From positions 55,400-119,399 of the forward strand of contig NZ_AEWI01000023.1 in NCBI RefSeq assembly GCF_000191885.1: 64,000 nucleotides of DNA, read 5' to 3'. Both the position numbers and the translations under genes were made by a program. This document shows, one piece after another, positions 55,568-64,000 of the stretch (positions are counted from its first letter, which is position 1; each line of letters starts with the position of its first letter). The DNA comes from Anaerophaga thermohalophila DSM 12881 (GTDB lineage Bacteria; Bacteroidota; Bacteroidia; Bacteroidales; Marinilabiliaceae). The notes under the pieces are model-generated. The model did no database searches. It had not been told where the DNA came from and was given only the letters and a program-made list of their open reading frames with translations.

Positions 55568-56767
55568 TCATTCATTTCCCCATAATTGAGGATCATTTCC
55601 CTTGGCTTTGCGCCAGGCATCTCTCCAGCGGTGTATATCACCGGGGTTGATAAAAGGCTTCGGCTGACGCAGCTCTTTGGTGGGTGCCGGTGGCAGCATC
55701 ACTGCTCTGTCCTGGTACCAATAGGCCACGGTAGCCAGATCGAGGGTCAGGTTGTTATTGTGACCGGTCTCTATAGTGCCCTTTACGCCTGTTTCAAAGA
55801 AAATAGGATCATTGATAAAAAAACGGTAGATATGTGTTCGGCCCAACCAGCCTATATCGTTGTTTACTCGCGGATATCCAAAATGAGGATGGGAGAACGG
55901 TTCTTTGGGACACCAGGAAGTATTAAAAAAATCTTCTGTTCCGGTACCTATTAAACGCGGTTTTTTTTCTCCGTCAATGTACCACATATCATCGCCTTCA
56001 CCATACCACATGGGGCTGGGAGAGTGTACGTAATAATTGATCCCCACGAAGTGTCCCTTGCCTTTTGTATCGATAAACCGGTAGTTCCTTTCTCCTTTCT
56101 GATTGGGTTTTTGTGGGCCAGTCAGAGCCCACTCTGTTTCACCTTCCGGCAAAGCTTCAGAGAGAGTATGATTGTACCAGGCATGAAAACGACCCATATC
56201 TTCCGGTATTTGTTCCATTTCAAGATAGTCCACATAAAAATATAAAGCAGTGATGGGTTTGTCGTTCTGGTTTTCGATTTCGATGCGAGCACCTTTCTCA
56301 AAAGGCATTGCGAAGTAACTGCTCAATCCTGTTCCGTTCGCAGGTCCTGCCGACAAGGGAAGCGAAGCGTAGTTATACTGTTCGTTCCACCCCTGACCGA
56401 AAAAAGGGCCAATGGGAGATTCCACGGAGGGATAGTCATTCCCGTCCCAGTACATCCGGATAATGATATCGTTCCTGCTCAGTACATCCGGCGGAGGGGC
56501 AATGGTAATCCATATATGATTGATTACTCCCGCTCCCTTTATCTCTGCAATGGTCCTTTTCTCTCCTGGGGCAAAAGGTTCCAGATGATCACTGTTGCCT
56601 CCCGTTGGGTCAGAACTGGAGACCCTCTTGTTCTTTACACCCGATTTCATTTTTGCCAGCTCAAACATATCCCCCATCGTATTCGTCTGGGAAAAGAGAG
56701 GAAACGAAAGCATAATCCACAGGAAAAAGGTGCTTAGATTCAGTACTTTAAAATCAATTTTCATCAT
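55568..56767 (-). CDS. DUF2961/GH172 family glycoside hydrolase, copy 2
   Basis: This 399-residue protein has a signal peptide (about 1-26, PLFSQT). The DUF2961 motifs are EIKGAGVINHIWIT (near 75), RMYWDGNDYPSVESPIGPFFGQGWNE, PMWYGEGDDMWYIDGE followed by GTGTEDFFNTSW (about 257-290), and HIYRFFINDPIFF. It differs from copy 1 by GEGDD in place of GEGEI and a longer C-terminal tail (HRWRDAWRKAKGNDPQ), so the two paralogues probably differ in linkage specificity. It is 53 nt downstream of fucI, a probable operon. Confidence 0.85.
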   Translation of the reverse strand: MMKIDFKVLNLSTFFLWIMLSFPLFSQTNTMGDMFELAKMKSGVKNKRVSSSDPTGGNSDHLEPFAPGEKRTIAEIKGAGVINHIWITIAPPPDVLSRNDIIIRMYWDGNDYPSVESPIGPFFGQGWNEQYNYASLPLSAGPANGTGLSSYFAMPFEKGARIEIENQNDKPITALYFYVDYLEMEQIPEDMGRFHAWYNHTLSEALPEGETEWALTGPQKPNQKGERNYRFIDTKGKGHFVGINYYVHSPSPMWYGEGDDMWYIDGEKKPRLIGTGTEDFFNTSWCPKEPFSHPHFGYPRVNNDIGWLGRTHIYRFFINDPIFFETGVKGTIETGHNNNLTLDLATVAYWYQDRAVMLPPAPTKELRQPKPFINPGDIHRWRDAWRKAKGNDPQLWGNE

Positions 56768-56820
56768 TCTATCAATTTATTTGGTTAATTAGATTCAGAT
56801 TATTTCTCGCAATCTCCACG

Positions 56821-58596
56821 CTACCTGTATAGTGGTCCATAAGCAGCGCATGCTCGGTAGTCCGCTCCCTCGTTATCCGATCCGAAAGCCGACCATGCTG
56901 ACGGTCGGAAGATCTTTTCATCATCCACATTGTGCATATTCACTGGAATAGACAGCGCCGAAGCCAGTGTAATCAGATCTGCACCGATATGTCCGTAGCT
57001 GATGGCTCCGTGATTGGCTCCCCAGTAGTTCATTATCGAATAAACATCAGTGAATCGCCCCTTTCCGGTAATTCTTGGAACAAAGAAAGTGGAGGGCCAG
57101 GTTTTATCCGTTCTTTTGTTGATGATGTCGAAGACGTGAGTGGGAAAGGTTGCTGTCCAACCTTCGGCAATCTGCAATACCGGACCCAATCCTTTTATCA
57201 AATTCAGCCGGCACATGGTAACCGGCATCCCCGCTTTGGTCAGAAATTTAGAAGAAAATCCGCCTCCACGCATATATTCCAACGATGCGGGATGCCAGGT
57301 GGTGGCTTCAAGCATTTTTGAAACTTCCTCATCGGTAATTTCCCAGAATGGCTTCATTACGGGATTTCCATCCTTATCCGATTGCTGCCCCGTTCCGTCC
57401 AATGTGCAAGAACCCGAGTTGATCAGGTGAATGGCCCCATCCTTCAACAACCCATCAGGTTTCCACCCGCTGACCCGCTCAATGGCTTCGGGACTCCAAT
57501 AGGTGCGGACATCGGCAAAGATCTGCGCGGTATTGGTCAACAGATGATTGAACAGCATACTGATACCGTTCAGGTGATCGTCCTCGGTGGCAAAGGTGAA
57601 AGATTCACGGATCCCGTTCCAGTCGAAGGATGAATTGAGGATCGCCTCGGAAAAATCACCGTCGGGCAGAAAATCAGTCCACTGGCGTTGTCCCTGAAAT
57701 CCGCCTGCAATGGCATTGTGCCCTAATGCTTCTTCGCCAAACCCCATTTCAGACAATTTTGGGTTGCCTGTCATCAGGTCGCGCATGATGAGTGTCATTT
57801 TGACCACAAATTCCCAATCTTTGTCTTTTTGCACCCTGCTGTGTTTTAGGTGTTCCGGATTGAAATCTTCGCCTTCATACGACATACAGTTTTCTTTTGT
57901 CCAGACCATCGCTTTTTCAAATTCCTCTTTATCGTAAATACCAAGCTGAATTCGACGAAGGACTTCGATGGCATCTACTTGTTCGGTGCGCATACCCAAA
58001 TACTCCTGTAAAAAATCGGGATTGACCATCGATCCGCCGATTCCCATCGATACCGTTCCGATGGCCAGGTATGATTTTCCACGCATAAGGGCAACCGCCA
58101 GGCCTGCACGGGCGAATCGGAGCAGTTTTTCCTTTACATCTGCCGGGATATCCGTGTCGTTCATGTCCTGCACATCGTGACCGTAGATGCCAAAGGCGGG
58201 CAGTCCTTTCTGGTTGGGGGCAGCCAGCACCGCTGCCAGGTAAACTGCTCCCGGTCGTTCCGTACCGTTGAAACCCCATACCGCCTTGGGTATAAGGGGA
58301 TTCATGTCCATGGTTTCCGAACCGTAACACCAGCAGGGGGTTACGGAAAGCGACAATCCCACGTTCTCCTTCTCAAACTTCTCGGCACACATGGCCGCCT
58401 CTTTCACACCGCCGATACAGGTGTCGGCAATCACACACTCTACCGGCCGGCTGTCAGGATATCGCAGATTCTCTCTGTACAACGACGCCACACGCTTTGC
58501 AAGGTTCATCGTGGTCTCTTCCAGGGATTCCCTGATGCCGCCGCGCCGGCCATCAATGATGGGGCGAATACCAATTTTAGGATAAACTTTTTTCAT
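56821..58596 (-). CDS. fucI: L-fucose/D-arabinose isomerase
   Basis: At 591 residues it has the exact length of Escherichia coli FucI. Motifs are [22 protein letters not shown] at the start, the metal-ligand Glu in [10 protein letters not shown] (near 338), Asp in IFADVRTYW (near 361) and His in [13 protein letters not shown] (near 528), matching the Mn2+ site positions known for FucI. The enzyme interconverts L-fucose/L-fuculose and D-arabinose/D-ribulose. With ribulokinase and no fuculose-phosphate aldolase in the cluster, the D-arabinose reaction is favoured. Operator-like palindromes lie 8 nt and 34 nt upstream of its start. Confidence 0.93.
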   Translation of the reverse strand: MKKVYPKIGIRPIIDGRRGGIRESLEETTMNLAKRVASLYRENLRYPDSRPVECVIADTCIGGVKEAAMCAEKFEKENVGLSLSVTPCWCYGSETMDMNPLIPKAVWGFNGTERPGAVYLAAVLAAPNQKGLPAFGIYGHDVQDMNDTDIPADVKEKLLRFARAGLAVALMRGKSYLAIGTVSMGIGGSMVNPDFLQEYLGMRTEQVDAIEVLRRIQLGIYDKEEFEKAMVWTKENCMSYEGEDFNPEHLKHSRVQKDKDWEFVVKMTLIMRDLMTGNPKLSEMGFGEEALGHNAIAGGFQGQRQWTDFLPDGDFSEAILNSSFDWNGIRESFTFATEDDHLNGISMLFNHLLTNTAQIFADVRTYWSPEAIERVSGWKPDGLLKDGAIHLINSGSCTLDGTGQQSDKDGNPVMKPFWEITDEEVSKMLEATTWHPASLEYMRGGGFSSKFLTKAGMPVTMCRLNLIKGLGPVLQIAEGWTATFPTHVFDIINKRTDKTWPSTFFVPRITGKGRFTDVYSIMNYWGANHGAISYGHIGADLITLASALSIPVNMHNVDDEKIFRPSAWSAFGSDNEGADYRACAAYGPLYR

Positions 58597-58603
58597 ACTT
58601 TCT

Positions 58604-58619
58604 GTTTAATCGTTTAACT
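58604..58619. promoter_or_regulatory. LacI-type operator candidate upstream of fucI
   Basis: GTTTAATCGTTTAACT contains TTAATCGTTTAA, the same 12-mer seen upstream of the lacI gene (63874-63889) and at 62821-62836. It is palindromic around a central CG, as usual for LacI-family operators. A variant TTAATCATTTAA is at 58632-58643. Confidence 0.6.
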
Positions 58620-58639
58620 AAAATGAATAAATTAATCAT

Positions 58640-59690
58640 TTAATTCTACTTTACGATTTTAGTTTTTCTTTTTGCTTATGAAGGGTTGTATCATATCTGC
58701 ATGTTTTTTCTTGTGCCGTTTAAGCATTTGTCTGGCTTTGTTTTCCATTTCAATTTGAGTGGCACAGATATTTGTTACTATCATAATCCTGACATCTCTA
58801 AAACTTAGTAATAGAACTTCCTGTTGATGTTCAATCAATTGAGTTACAATGTAAAGCGAGGTCATCATGATTATCGCATAATGTGTGTGCCACGACTGCC
58901 ATTTTCTTATTTGATAATCAGACATCCCCAATTCATTTTTTGCATTGTCGAAAGACCTTTCCACCCAATATCGCTGACTTACAAAATATCCGTATTCTTT
59001 TTATAATTGTAAGTAACCAGATCACCATTACTTATGCTGTATTTTATCTTTCGCTTCCTCGCATCTGTACGGTGCTTCGGCCCATGTTTTGGGAAGAAAA
59101 ATCCGTTCGTTTATTATAGTAGAGGAGGTATGATTGACAAATGATGCTTAAACTCCAACCTGGCAATTATCTACTTTGACGATAACACCTGCATACTGCC
59201 GACTGACGGCAACTGATTTTTTACCCCTTTTGCGATGGGCCGATTCCATCAATAATATATCCGTTGTGTAGTTTATTCTTCGCTTTTGTTTTTTTTAAAA
59301 GCAGCGATGCTTCCAAGGCAACCTGTTCCTGTAGCCCTTCCCAGAGTTCCACGAGGAGTTGCTTATGAAGTGCTGATATGCCCTGTACTCGTTATTTGAA
59401 ACTTCTTCTTCCATTCGTTCCATATTTGCCTGCCTTTTCTCACAGAAAAATAGCCCTTACACCTAATTAATTGCTGTGTGAGAGTTGTCCCGCCTGTATA
59501 CTTTAAAGTTGATTCTGAATCTCTTCGCAAAAGACTTAAGGCTACGCATTGATTTACAGGTTTTTAAAATTTTGCGTAATTTTTTTGTCCGATTGAGATT
59601 TAGACATTGTCTTAATTCATTCGGGGATGATTAAATACTTTTATTTTGACCTAAATATATAAGCATGTTTTTTATAGTGGTAGAGTAGAA
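58640..59690 (-). mobile_element. IS701-like insertion sequence, degenerate copy A
   Basis: The left end TTAATTCTACTTTACGA (58640-58656) is intact; the right end near 59676-59690 (GTAGAGTAGAACTATA) is decayed. On the minus strand 58964-58659 encodes the transposase C-terminus (VERSFDNAKNELGMSDYQIRKWQSWH type). 59620-59200 encodes a frameshifted N-terminus matching copy B at 62300-62640. The middle is deleted or scrambled, so the copy is inactive. Together with copy B it brackets the GH71/99-like gene. Confidence 0.75.
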
Positions 59691-60035
59691 CTATAAAAAA
59701 AAATAAAAAAAATAAAAAAGCCTCAAAAATATTTTTGTTATTCAATTTATATTTAGCATGTTTGAATGTTTTTTTAACAAAAAATCCATCAGAATAGGTG
59801 GTAAAACCGGTGGCTTTTTAAAAAATAAAAACATATGAATAAACCACAACTAATAGGTCAAAAGGCGGCCAAGGCCGCTTTGTGCTATAAAATATTCATA
59901 TTCAACAACCTAATCGTATGTTGTTTGTGATTCCTCGTAGATAAAAATGGCAAGGAAAAATATTTTTGCCTAATTTCATTTATTCCTTTTTATCAGCGCG
60001 TTATTGATATTAGAAAAATCAAGCGGAATTGTTGT
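59691..60035. other. AT-rich gap between IS copy A and GH71/99 gene
   Basis: About 345 bases, extremely A/T-rich with runs such as AAAATAAAAA. It holds no gene and no hairpin I trust as a terminator, except possibly GGCGGCCAAGGCCGCTT near 59864, a small palindrome (GCGGCC AAGGCCGC). Confidence 0.4.
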
Positions 60036-62120
60036 TTAGTCTTTTACTACCTGCATATCATCAACCATCGAAGTTACATTTCCTGATTTAAAATTGTACA
60101 CTCGAAACCAATCAATTTCTTTTAAATTAGGGTGACCTATAACATACGCATCACTCAATCTTTTTGAAATCATGTTCCATCCATTGGTAAGACTACTAAC
60201 ATCTATAATCCAAGCAAATTCATCCACATCCGGACCTCCACCACTGCCCAATTCTATTTGATTATTCCCAGATAACATTGATACGTCTGATACATAATAC
60301 CAAAATTGAAAGACGCCATTATTTTGGCTAATATCAGAATTTAATGCTAAAGGATTTGGATATAGTTTTGAAAAATCATCCGTTCCGGAACCATATGCAC
60401 TTATACAACCGGTCCCTTCTTGCTGAACATCTCTATTAACAGATAGTTGATTATGAGAACCCCATCCATTCAGTCCATCACAATTATCTAAATAATTGCT
60501 GGTAACCTCGATGGAAACATTTGATGTTGTCTCACCAAACCATTCGACCCACTCCTGTAACATCCTCCATTGAAAATTATACGTTCCCCTTTGGTTTGGG
60601 GCCGCAAAGTCAAATGTAAAAGTTTTTTCCTGCCAAGGCTCCACGGTCTCATCTGAAAGCAAAGCAATACGGTTTGATCCCCAAATTGTATTATCATGAG
60701 GATTTTGGCTCCCAAGATAATAAGCATCAGCGGCTGACCATGAGGTTAACCCGGTATTTCTGATTGTAATACTGGCCGTAAAATTTTGGCCCCCATCAAC
60801 GGTTGTAGGAACACTCTGTGATACAAAAATTGAATTATTATTTACATTTTTGTGCAGAGTCGGATGATTCCAAATTAATGGCATTTCATTTCGAATCATT
60901 CTTCCCCCGTCTCCAGTTAAACGCAAATAAAAATCCGAGGAAACAGTTATTCCATCTGCGTCCAATGTAAGAAAGTATTGATCCGAGGGAGTCATTAAAA
61001 CATCCTCCGCTGCTTTTGCAATAGCTGTTGCCTCATCATATTCGTCAAACATTGCCACATAAGCACTTGGAATACCTTTATTTCTAACTTGTGCAAACTG
61101 TCTCCACATAAAATCTCCGTGCATTCTGGGTATCTGGTTCCGGGAACCACCATTCCAGTTAGACCACGCAAAGCCGGGAAAAACAACCGGCTGATAATCC
61201 ATATTATACTGATTACAATAATTTTTATCAGCCTCCATTACAGTGGCATAATTATCAACTCCTCCATTATCAGAATAGACCCCTACAGTCCAGGGAGAAA
61301 CCATGTTAGCAGCATTAATAGCCGGCAATATAGAAGAATCAGAACGCCAGTTATTATGTGTTCCCACTATAACATAGCAGCTTTGATTTTTAAACCAATT
61401 TATTATATCAAGCCACGAGTTAACATCTCCGGGACGTCCAGAAACTCCAATCCCCCAAATAGCGACAACCGGCTTTCCATCTTGTTTTGCATAAGCATTT
61501 GAATTAATTAAATTGAGATCTCCAATTATGGCATTCGTCCAGTCAGTTTTTATTTCAGTTTGAAAATTTGTCCATCCCGAAATATCATACATTATATAAA
61601 ACTTTTTCCCATAACCTTCAGCTGCATTTTTCATTTTCAATGCAACACCATCTCGCTGAGCTTTAAAAGACGGAACACTAAGTTCAACTCCAAACCTCTG
61701 AAGAGCAATGCAATCAATCCCATAATCTGATATCCACTTAACGTGGGTATTTATTACTTCAGAATCATACGAAGAATATAGTTTTGCAGGATCTCCATTC
61801 CCTAAATTTCCATATCCTGTCTGATATCCATTAGGATAATCTCTTATATCAGGCCATAATTCAAAAGTTTGATTTCCAGGAGCAGGCTGACCTGAAGAAG
61901 ACCAATGAACCCATTGATTAACAGGCGATCCATCACCTTGACAAGCAAACCAACCCTGATAACCAACAGTGAGTTTTCCTACAACATCGTTTGAAGTAGA
62001 GGAGGATTTCAACTCAAAAACTTCTTTTTCAACTTTTTTCTCAATTCCAAAATCATTGGAACAACTCGAAAAAAGGATTAAAAGAACAACGTTAAACAAA
62101 AGATAATTTTTAATTTTCAT
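60036..62120 (-). CDS. GH71/99-like lipoprotein with NBR1-type Ig domain and C-terminal jelly-roll
   Basis: This 694-residue lipoprotein has lipobox LFSSC (about Cys20). The catalytic-type domain is at about 48-400 (VGYQGWFACQGDG, NQWVHWSS, ALQRFGVEL, FYIMYDISGW, KPVVAIWGIG, MFDEYDEATAI), as in Bacteroidota proteins annotated GH71/99-like, related to endo-alpha-mannanase-type folds. An NBR1-like Ig domain lies at about 430-540 (FTASITIRNTGLTSW, GTYNFQWRMLQEWVEWFGE) and a C-terminal beta-sandwich at about 550-694, possibly carbohydrate-binding. DNA is more AT-rich than the neighbouring enzymes, and the gene lies between IS copies A and B, so recent transfer is likely. Substrate unknown. Confidence 0.8.
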   Translation of the reverse strand: MKIKNYLLFNVVLLILFSSCSNDFGIEKKVEKEVFELKSSSTSNDVVGKLTVGYQGWFACQGDGSPVNQWVHWSSSGQPAPGNQTFELWPDIRDYPNGYQTGYGNLGNGDPAKLYSSYDSEVINTHVKWISDYGIDCIALQRFGVELSVPSFKAQRDGVALKMKNAAEGYGKKFYIMYDISGWTNFQTEIKTDWTNAIIGDLNLINSNAYAKQDGKPVVAIWGIGVSGRPGDVNSWLDIINWFKNQSCYVIVGTHNNWRSDSSILPAINAANMVSPWTVGVYSDNGGVDNYATVMEADKNYCNQYNMDYQPVVFPGFAWSNWNGGSRNQIPRMHGDFMWRQFAQVRNKGIPSAYVAMFDEYDEATAIAKAAEDVLMTPSDQYFLTLDADGITVSSDFYLRLTGDGGRMIRNEMPLIWNHPTLHKNVNNNSIFVSQSVPTTVDGGQNFTASITIRNTGLTSWSAADAYYLGSQNPHDNTIWGSNRIALLSDETVEPWQEKTFTFDFAAPNQRGTYNFQWRMLQEWVEWFGETTSNVSIEVTSNYLDNCDGLNGWGSHNQLSVNRDVQQEGTGCISAYGSGTDDFSKLYPNPLALNSDISQNNGVFQFWYYVSDVSMLSGNNQIELGSGGGPDVDEFAWIIDVSSLTNGWNMISKRLSDAYVIGHPNLKEIDWFRVYNFKSGNVTSMVDDMQVVKD

Positions 62121-62125
62121 AGTAT

Positions 62126-62799
62126 TAAAATTAGTTAAAAATTAAATCTATAATCATTCACTCCATAACTCTTTAATTTTCTCCTCCAACCCCTTACCTG
62201 CCGTGCATAACTCACTCTTTTTATTCGCCTTGGATTTGTGCCTTTTACTAACACCATCCACAACAACTCGGCAAGTAGGTACTTGCAAATAGCCATTTTA
62301 TTACCCCTTTTGCGATGAGCCGATTCATCAATAATATATCCGGTGGGTAGTTTATTTTTCGCTTTTTGTTTTTTTAAAAGCAACGATGCTTCCAGAGCAA
62401 CCTGTTCCTGTAGTCCTTCCCAGTTCCACGAGGAGTTGTTTATGAAGTGCTGATATGCCCTATACTCGCTATTTGAAACTTCTTCTTCCATTCGTTCCAT
62501 ATTTGCCTGCCCTTTCTCACAGAAAAATAGCCCTTTCAGATAATTAATTGCTGTGTGAGAGTTGTCCCGCCTGTATGCTTTAAAGTTGATTCTGAATCTC
62601 TCTGCAAAAGACTTAAGGCTACGCATTGATTTACAGGCTTTTAAAATTTTGCATAAATTTTTTATCCGATTGAGATTTAGACATTGCCTTAATTCAATCG
62701 GTGATGATTAAATACTTTTATTTTAACCTAAATATAGTATGTATTTTATTGATAATAAAACATATAAGCATGTTTTTTATAGTCGTAAAGTAGAATTAA
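62126..62799 (-). mobile_element. IS701-like insertion sequence, truncated copy B
   Basis: The right end TCGTAAAGTAGAATTAA (62783-62799) is the exact inverse of copy A's left end. The frame 62626-62135 gives the transposase N-terminus (FAERFRINFKAYRRDNSH, SSWNWEGLQEQVALEASLLLKK, YIIDESAHRKRGNK). After residue 110 it switches to an unrelated tail (KYLLAELLWMVLVKGTN) that resembles the end of another transposase family. The left end is missing. It directly precedes the GH71/99 gene start. Confidence 0.75.
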
Positions 62800-62820
62800 C
62801 TACGATGAATAAATAATTTA

Positions 62821-62836
62821 GATTAATCGTTTAACT
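62821..62836. promoter_or_regulatory. LacI-type operator candidate downstream of lacI
   Basis: GATTAATCGTTTAACT matches the operators at 58604 and 63874. It lies 15 bp past the lacI stop on the side facing the IS-bracketed island. It was probably in the original lacI-fucI intergenic region before the insertion. Confidence 0.55.
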
Positions 62837-62850
62837 TCATTCGCAAAAAA

Positions 62851-63846
62851 TTACACAATGAGTTCAGCATCCAACACAATTTGTTGGCCCGGTTTTTCTT
62901 TTCTTTCAATCTGACCGATCAGCAGATCGAGGGCTTGTTTGGCCATCTCTTCGATCGGTTGTTTCACATAGGGAATCCGAAAAGGGAACAATAAAATGGC
63001 TTCACTCTCATCGAAACACATCGCCTGAATATCTTGCTGCACCAGCAATCCCTTTTTAAGCAGGGAACGGATACCGATAATGGAAATAGAGTTGGTGGCA
63101 AAGAAGACAGCATCTACTTTCGGATTCATTTGCAACAACTCTTCAATAGCATCATCCATATCTTCCTGAAGTTTTTTGTAACTTACTTCCTTTATCTTAT
63201 CAGTGACATTATGTCCTGCATCCTGCATTGCCTCCAGGTATCCCCGTTTCCTTTCGTTGGTATGATACTGATCCTGTTTGTAGGATATAAATGCCGGATT
63301 CTTGCATCCGCTCTTCAATAGCTGTCGGGTTGAACGGTAACTGATCTCAAAATTATTGATCATGACCGATGCAGTATGGATATCGGGATAGGTACGGTCG
63401 ACCAGTACCAACGGTTTCTCTTTTTCCAAAAGTGCTTTCGCCATATACTCACCTCCTTCTGTGGGGGTGATGATCAGACCGTCAACCTGCCGGGAATTGA
63501 GAAAGGTAATCATCTTTAACATTTCTTCCGGCTCTTCGTTGGTGTTTCCGATGATAACGGTGTAACCCTGTTGTTCTGCAAAATTCTGAATATGCAAAGC
63601 CAGTGTACCAAAAAAAACGTTTGAGATATCCGCTATAATCAAACCAATCGATTTGGAATGACCCATTTTCAATCCCTTGGCCAAACTGTTGGGTACATAA
63701 TTCAGCTCAGCAGCTTTTGCCAGAATTTTTTCTGACACATTTTTGCTCACCCGGCCGTTCTTATTCTTACCGTTCAGCACGAGTGAAACCGTTGCTGTTG
63801 AAACACCCAGCTCACGGGCTATTACTTTCAAAGATGCTCTTTCCAT
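62851..63846 (-). CDS. LacI-family transcriptional regulator
   Basis: This 331-residue protein has an N-terminal helix-turn-helix (SLKVIARELGVSTATVSLVLNGK, about 4-28) and hinge NYVPNSLAKGLKMGHSKSIG. A periplasmic-binding-protein-like effector domain follows (about 65-331; GLIIADISNVFFGTLALHI, DGLIITPTEGGEY, LVLVDRTYP, DAVFFATNSISIIGI). It probably represses the downstream sugar cluster in the absence of its inducer. Three matching palindromes near lacI and fucI support this. The effector sugar is unknown. Confidence 0.92.
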   Translation of the reverse strand: MERASLKVIARELGVSTATVSLVLNGKNKNGRVSKNVSEKILAKAAELNYVPNSLAKGLKMGHSKSIGLIIADISNVFFGTLALHIQNFAEQQGYTVIIGNTNEEPEEMLKMITFLNSRQVDGLIITPTEGGEYMAKALLEKEKPLVLVDRTYPDIHTASVMINNFEISYRSTRQLLKSGCKNPAFISYKQDQYHTNERKRGYLEAMQDAGHNVTDKIKEVSYKKLQEDMDDAIEELLQMNPKVDAVFFATNSISIIGIRSLLKKGLLVQQDIQAMCFDESEAILLFPFRIPYVKQPIEEMAKQALDLLIGQIERKEKPGQQIVLDAELIV

Positions 63847-63862
63847 CTAACTTTAATTAACA

Positions 63863-63889
63863 CAAAAGTAAAAGATTAATCGTTTAATC
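63863..63889 (-). promoter_or_regulatory. lacI promoter with overlapping operator
   Basis: On the minus strand TACTTTTG (63863-63870) fits the -7 consensus TAnnTTTG, 17 nt before the start codon. Four bases upstream lies GATTAATCGTTTAATC (63874-63889), a 16-bp near-perfect palindrome, placed between the -7 and -33 positions as for autorepression. The rest of the window end (63890-64000) shows no feature. Confidence 0.6.
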
Positions 63890-64000
63890 AAAAAAAAATT
63901 AATATATTTTACAACATATTTTATAAAAACTGGAGTTTCCTCAAAATTTTAATCAGGGAATAAAGAAAGTTGAAACTGGTCATGATGAGGGCCAATTCTG

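Noticed and set aside
56821..58596. L-fucose catabolism as the sole role of fucI
   Set aside because: Fuculose kinase and fuculose-phosphate aldolase are absent here, and the kinase present is of ribulokinase type; L-fucose is kept only as an alternative.

Overview
The window reads as chromosome of a saccharolytic, probably anaerobic member of the Bacteroidota (Bacteroidales/Marinilabiliales-like). Signs are a SusC/SusD pair, a type IX secretion (T9SS) C-terminal domain, surface-lipoprotein signals (Cys followed by acidic residues), a NagB-LmbE fusion, a ParA-ParB-DUF5683-MltD cluster and TAnnTTTG-type promoter boxes. No rRNA, tRNA or CRISPR array was recognised. The genus cannot be named from sequence alone.

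Layout. 1-12,030: a partial glycosyltransferase, a YugP-type Zn peptidase, then a long minus-strand series (parA, parB, DUF5683, MltD-like transglycosylase, SGNH esterase, MBOAT acyltransferase) and priA. 12,641-20,756: an unknown protein, mpl, a CoA-transferase, an RHS remnant, a secreted beta-helix protein with a T9SS-sorted repeat/PKD protein, and an unusually long ribosomal protein S16. 21,076-32,765: dnaE, trxA, a frameshifted nucleoside transporter, a bifunctional-nuclease protein, two overlapping flippase-like membrane proteins, rsmA and mgtE. 32,890-41,714: a compact polysaccharide utilisation locus (surface glycan-binding lipoprotein, SusC, SusD, GH43 arabinanase-like lipoprotein). 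42,373-45,246: nagB-LmbE divergent from a GntR regulator.

46,081-63,846 is the most interesting part, a minus-strand sugar cluster: LacI regulator, GH71/99-like lipoprotein, FucI-type isomerase, two DUF2961/GH172 proteins, a PqaA-type hydrolase, a DUF6786-like lipoprotein, FucP-type permease, ribulokinase and GH32 enzyme. FucI plus ribulokinase plus FucP, with no aldolase, fits D-arabinose -> D-ribulose -> D-ribulose 5-phosphate. GH172 enzymes are known to act on D-arabinofuranosides or alpha-D-fructofuranosides. I infer a D-arabinofuranose (or fructan/difructose) catabolic locus. Its GH32 gene is broken by an in-frame amber codon, and the GH71/99 gene lies inside a decayed composite transposon that splits the locus.

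Non-coding DNA is rich in repeats. Family R1 has ends GAGTSCGGTMTAAAAAGCAT in inverted orientation (five full or expanded copies plus solo ends). Family R2 has a unit of about 96 bp with a stem around ATGAAACGAGCATGA. Three copies of a GATTAATCGTTTAATC-like palindrome mark likely LacI-family operators around lacI and fucI.
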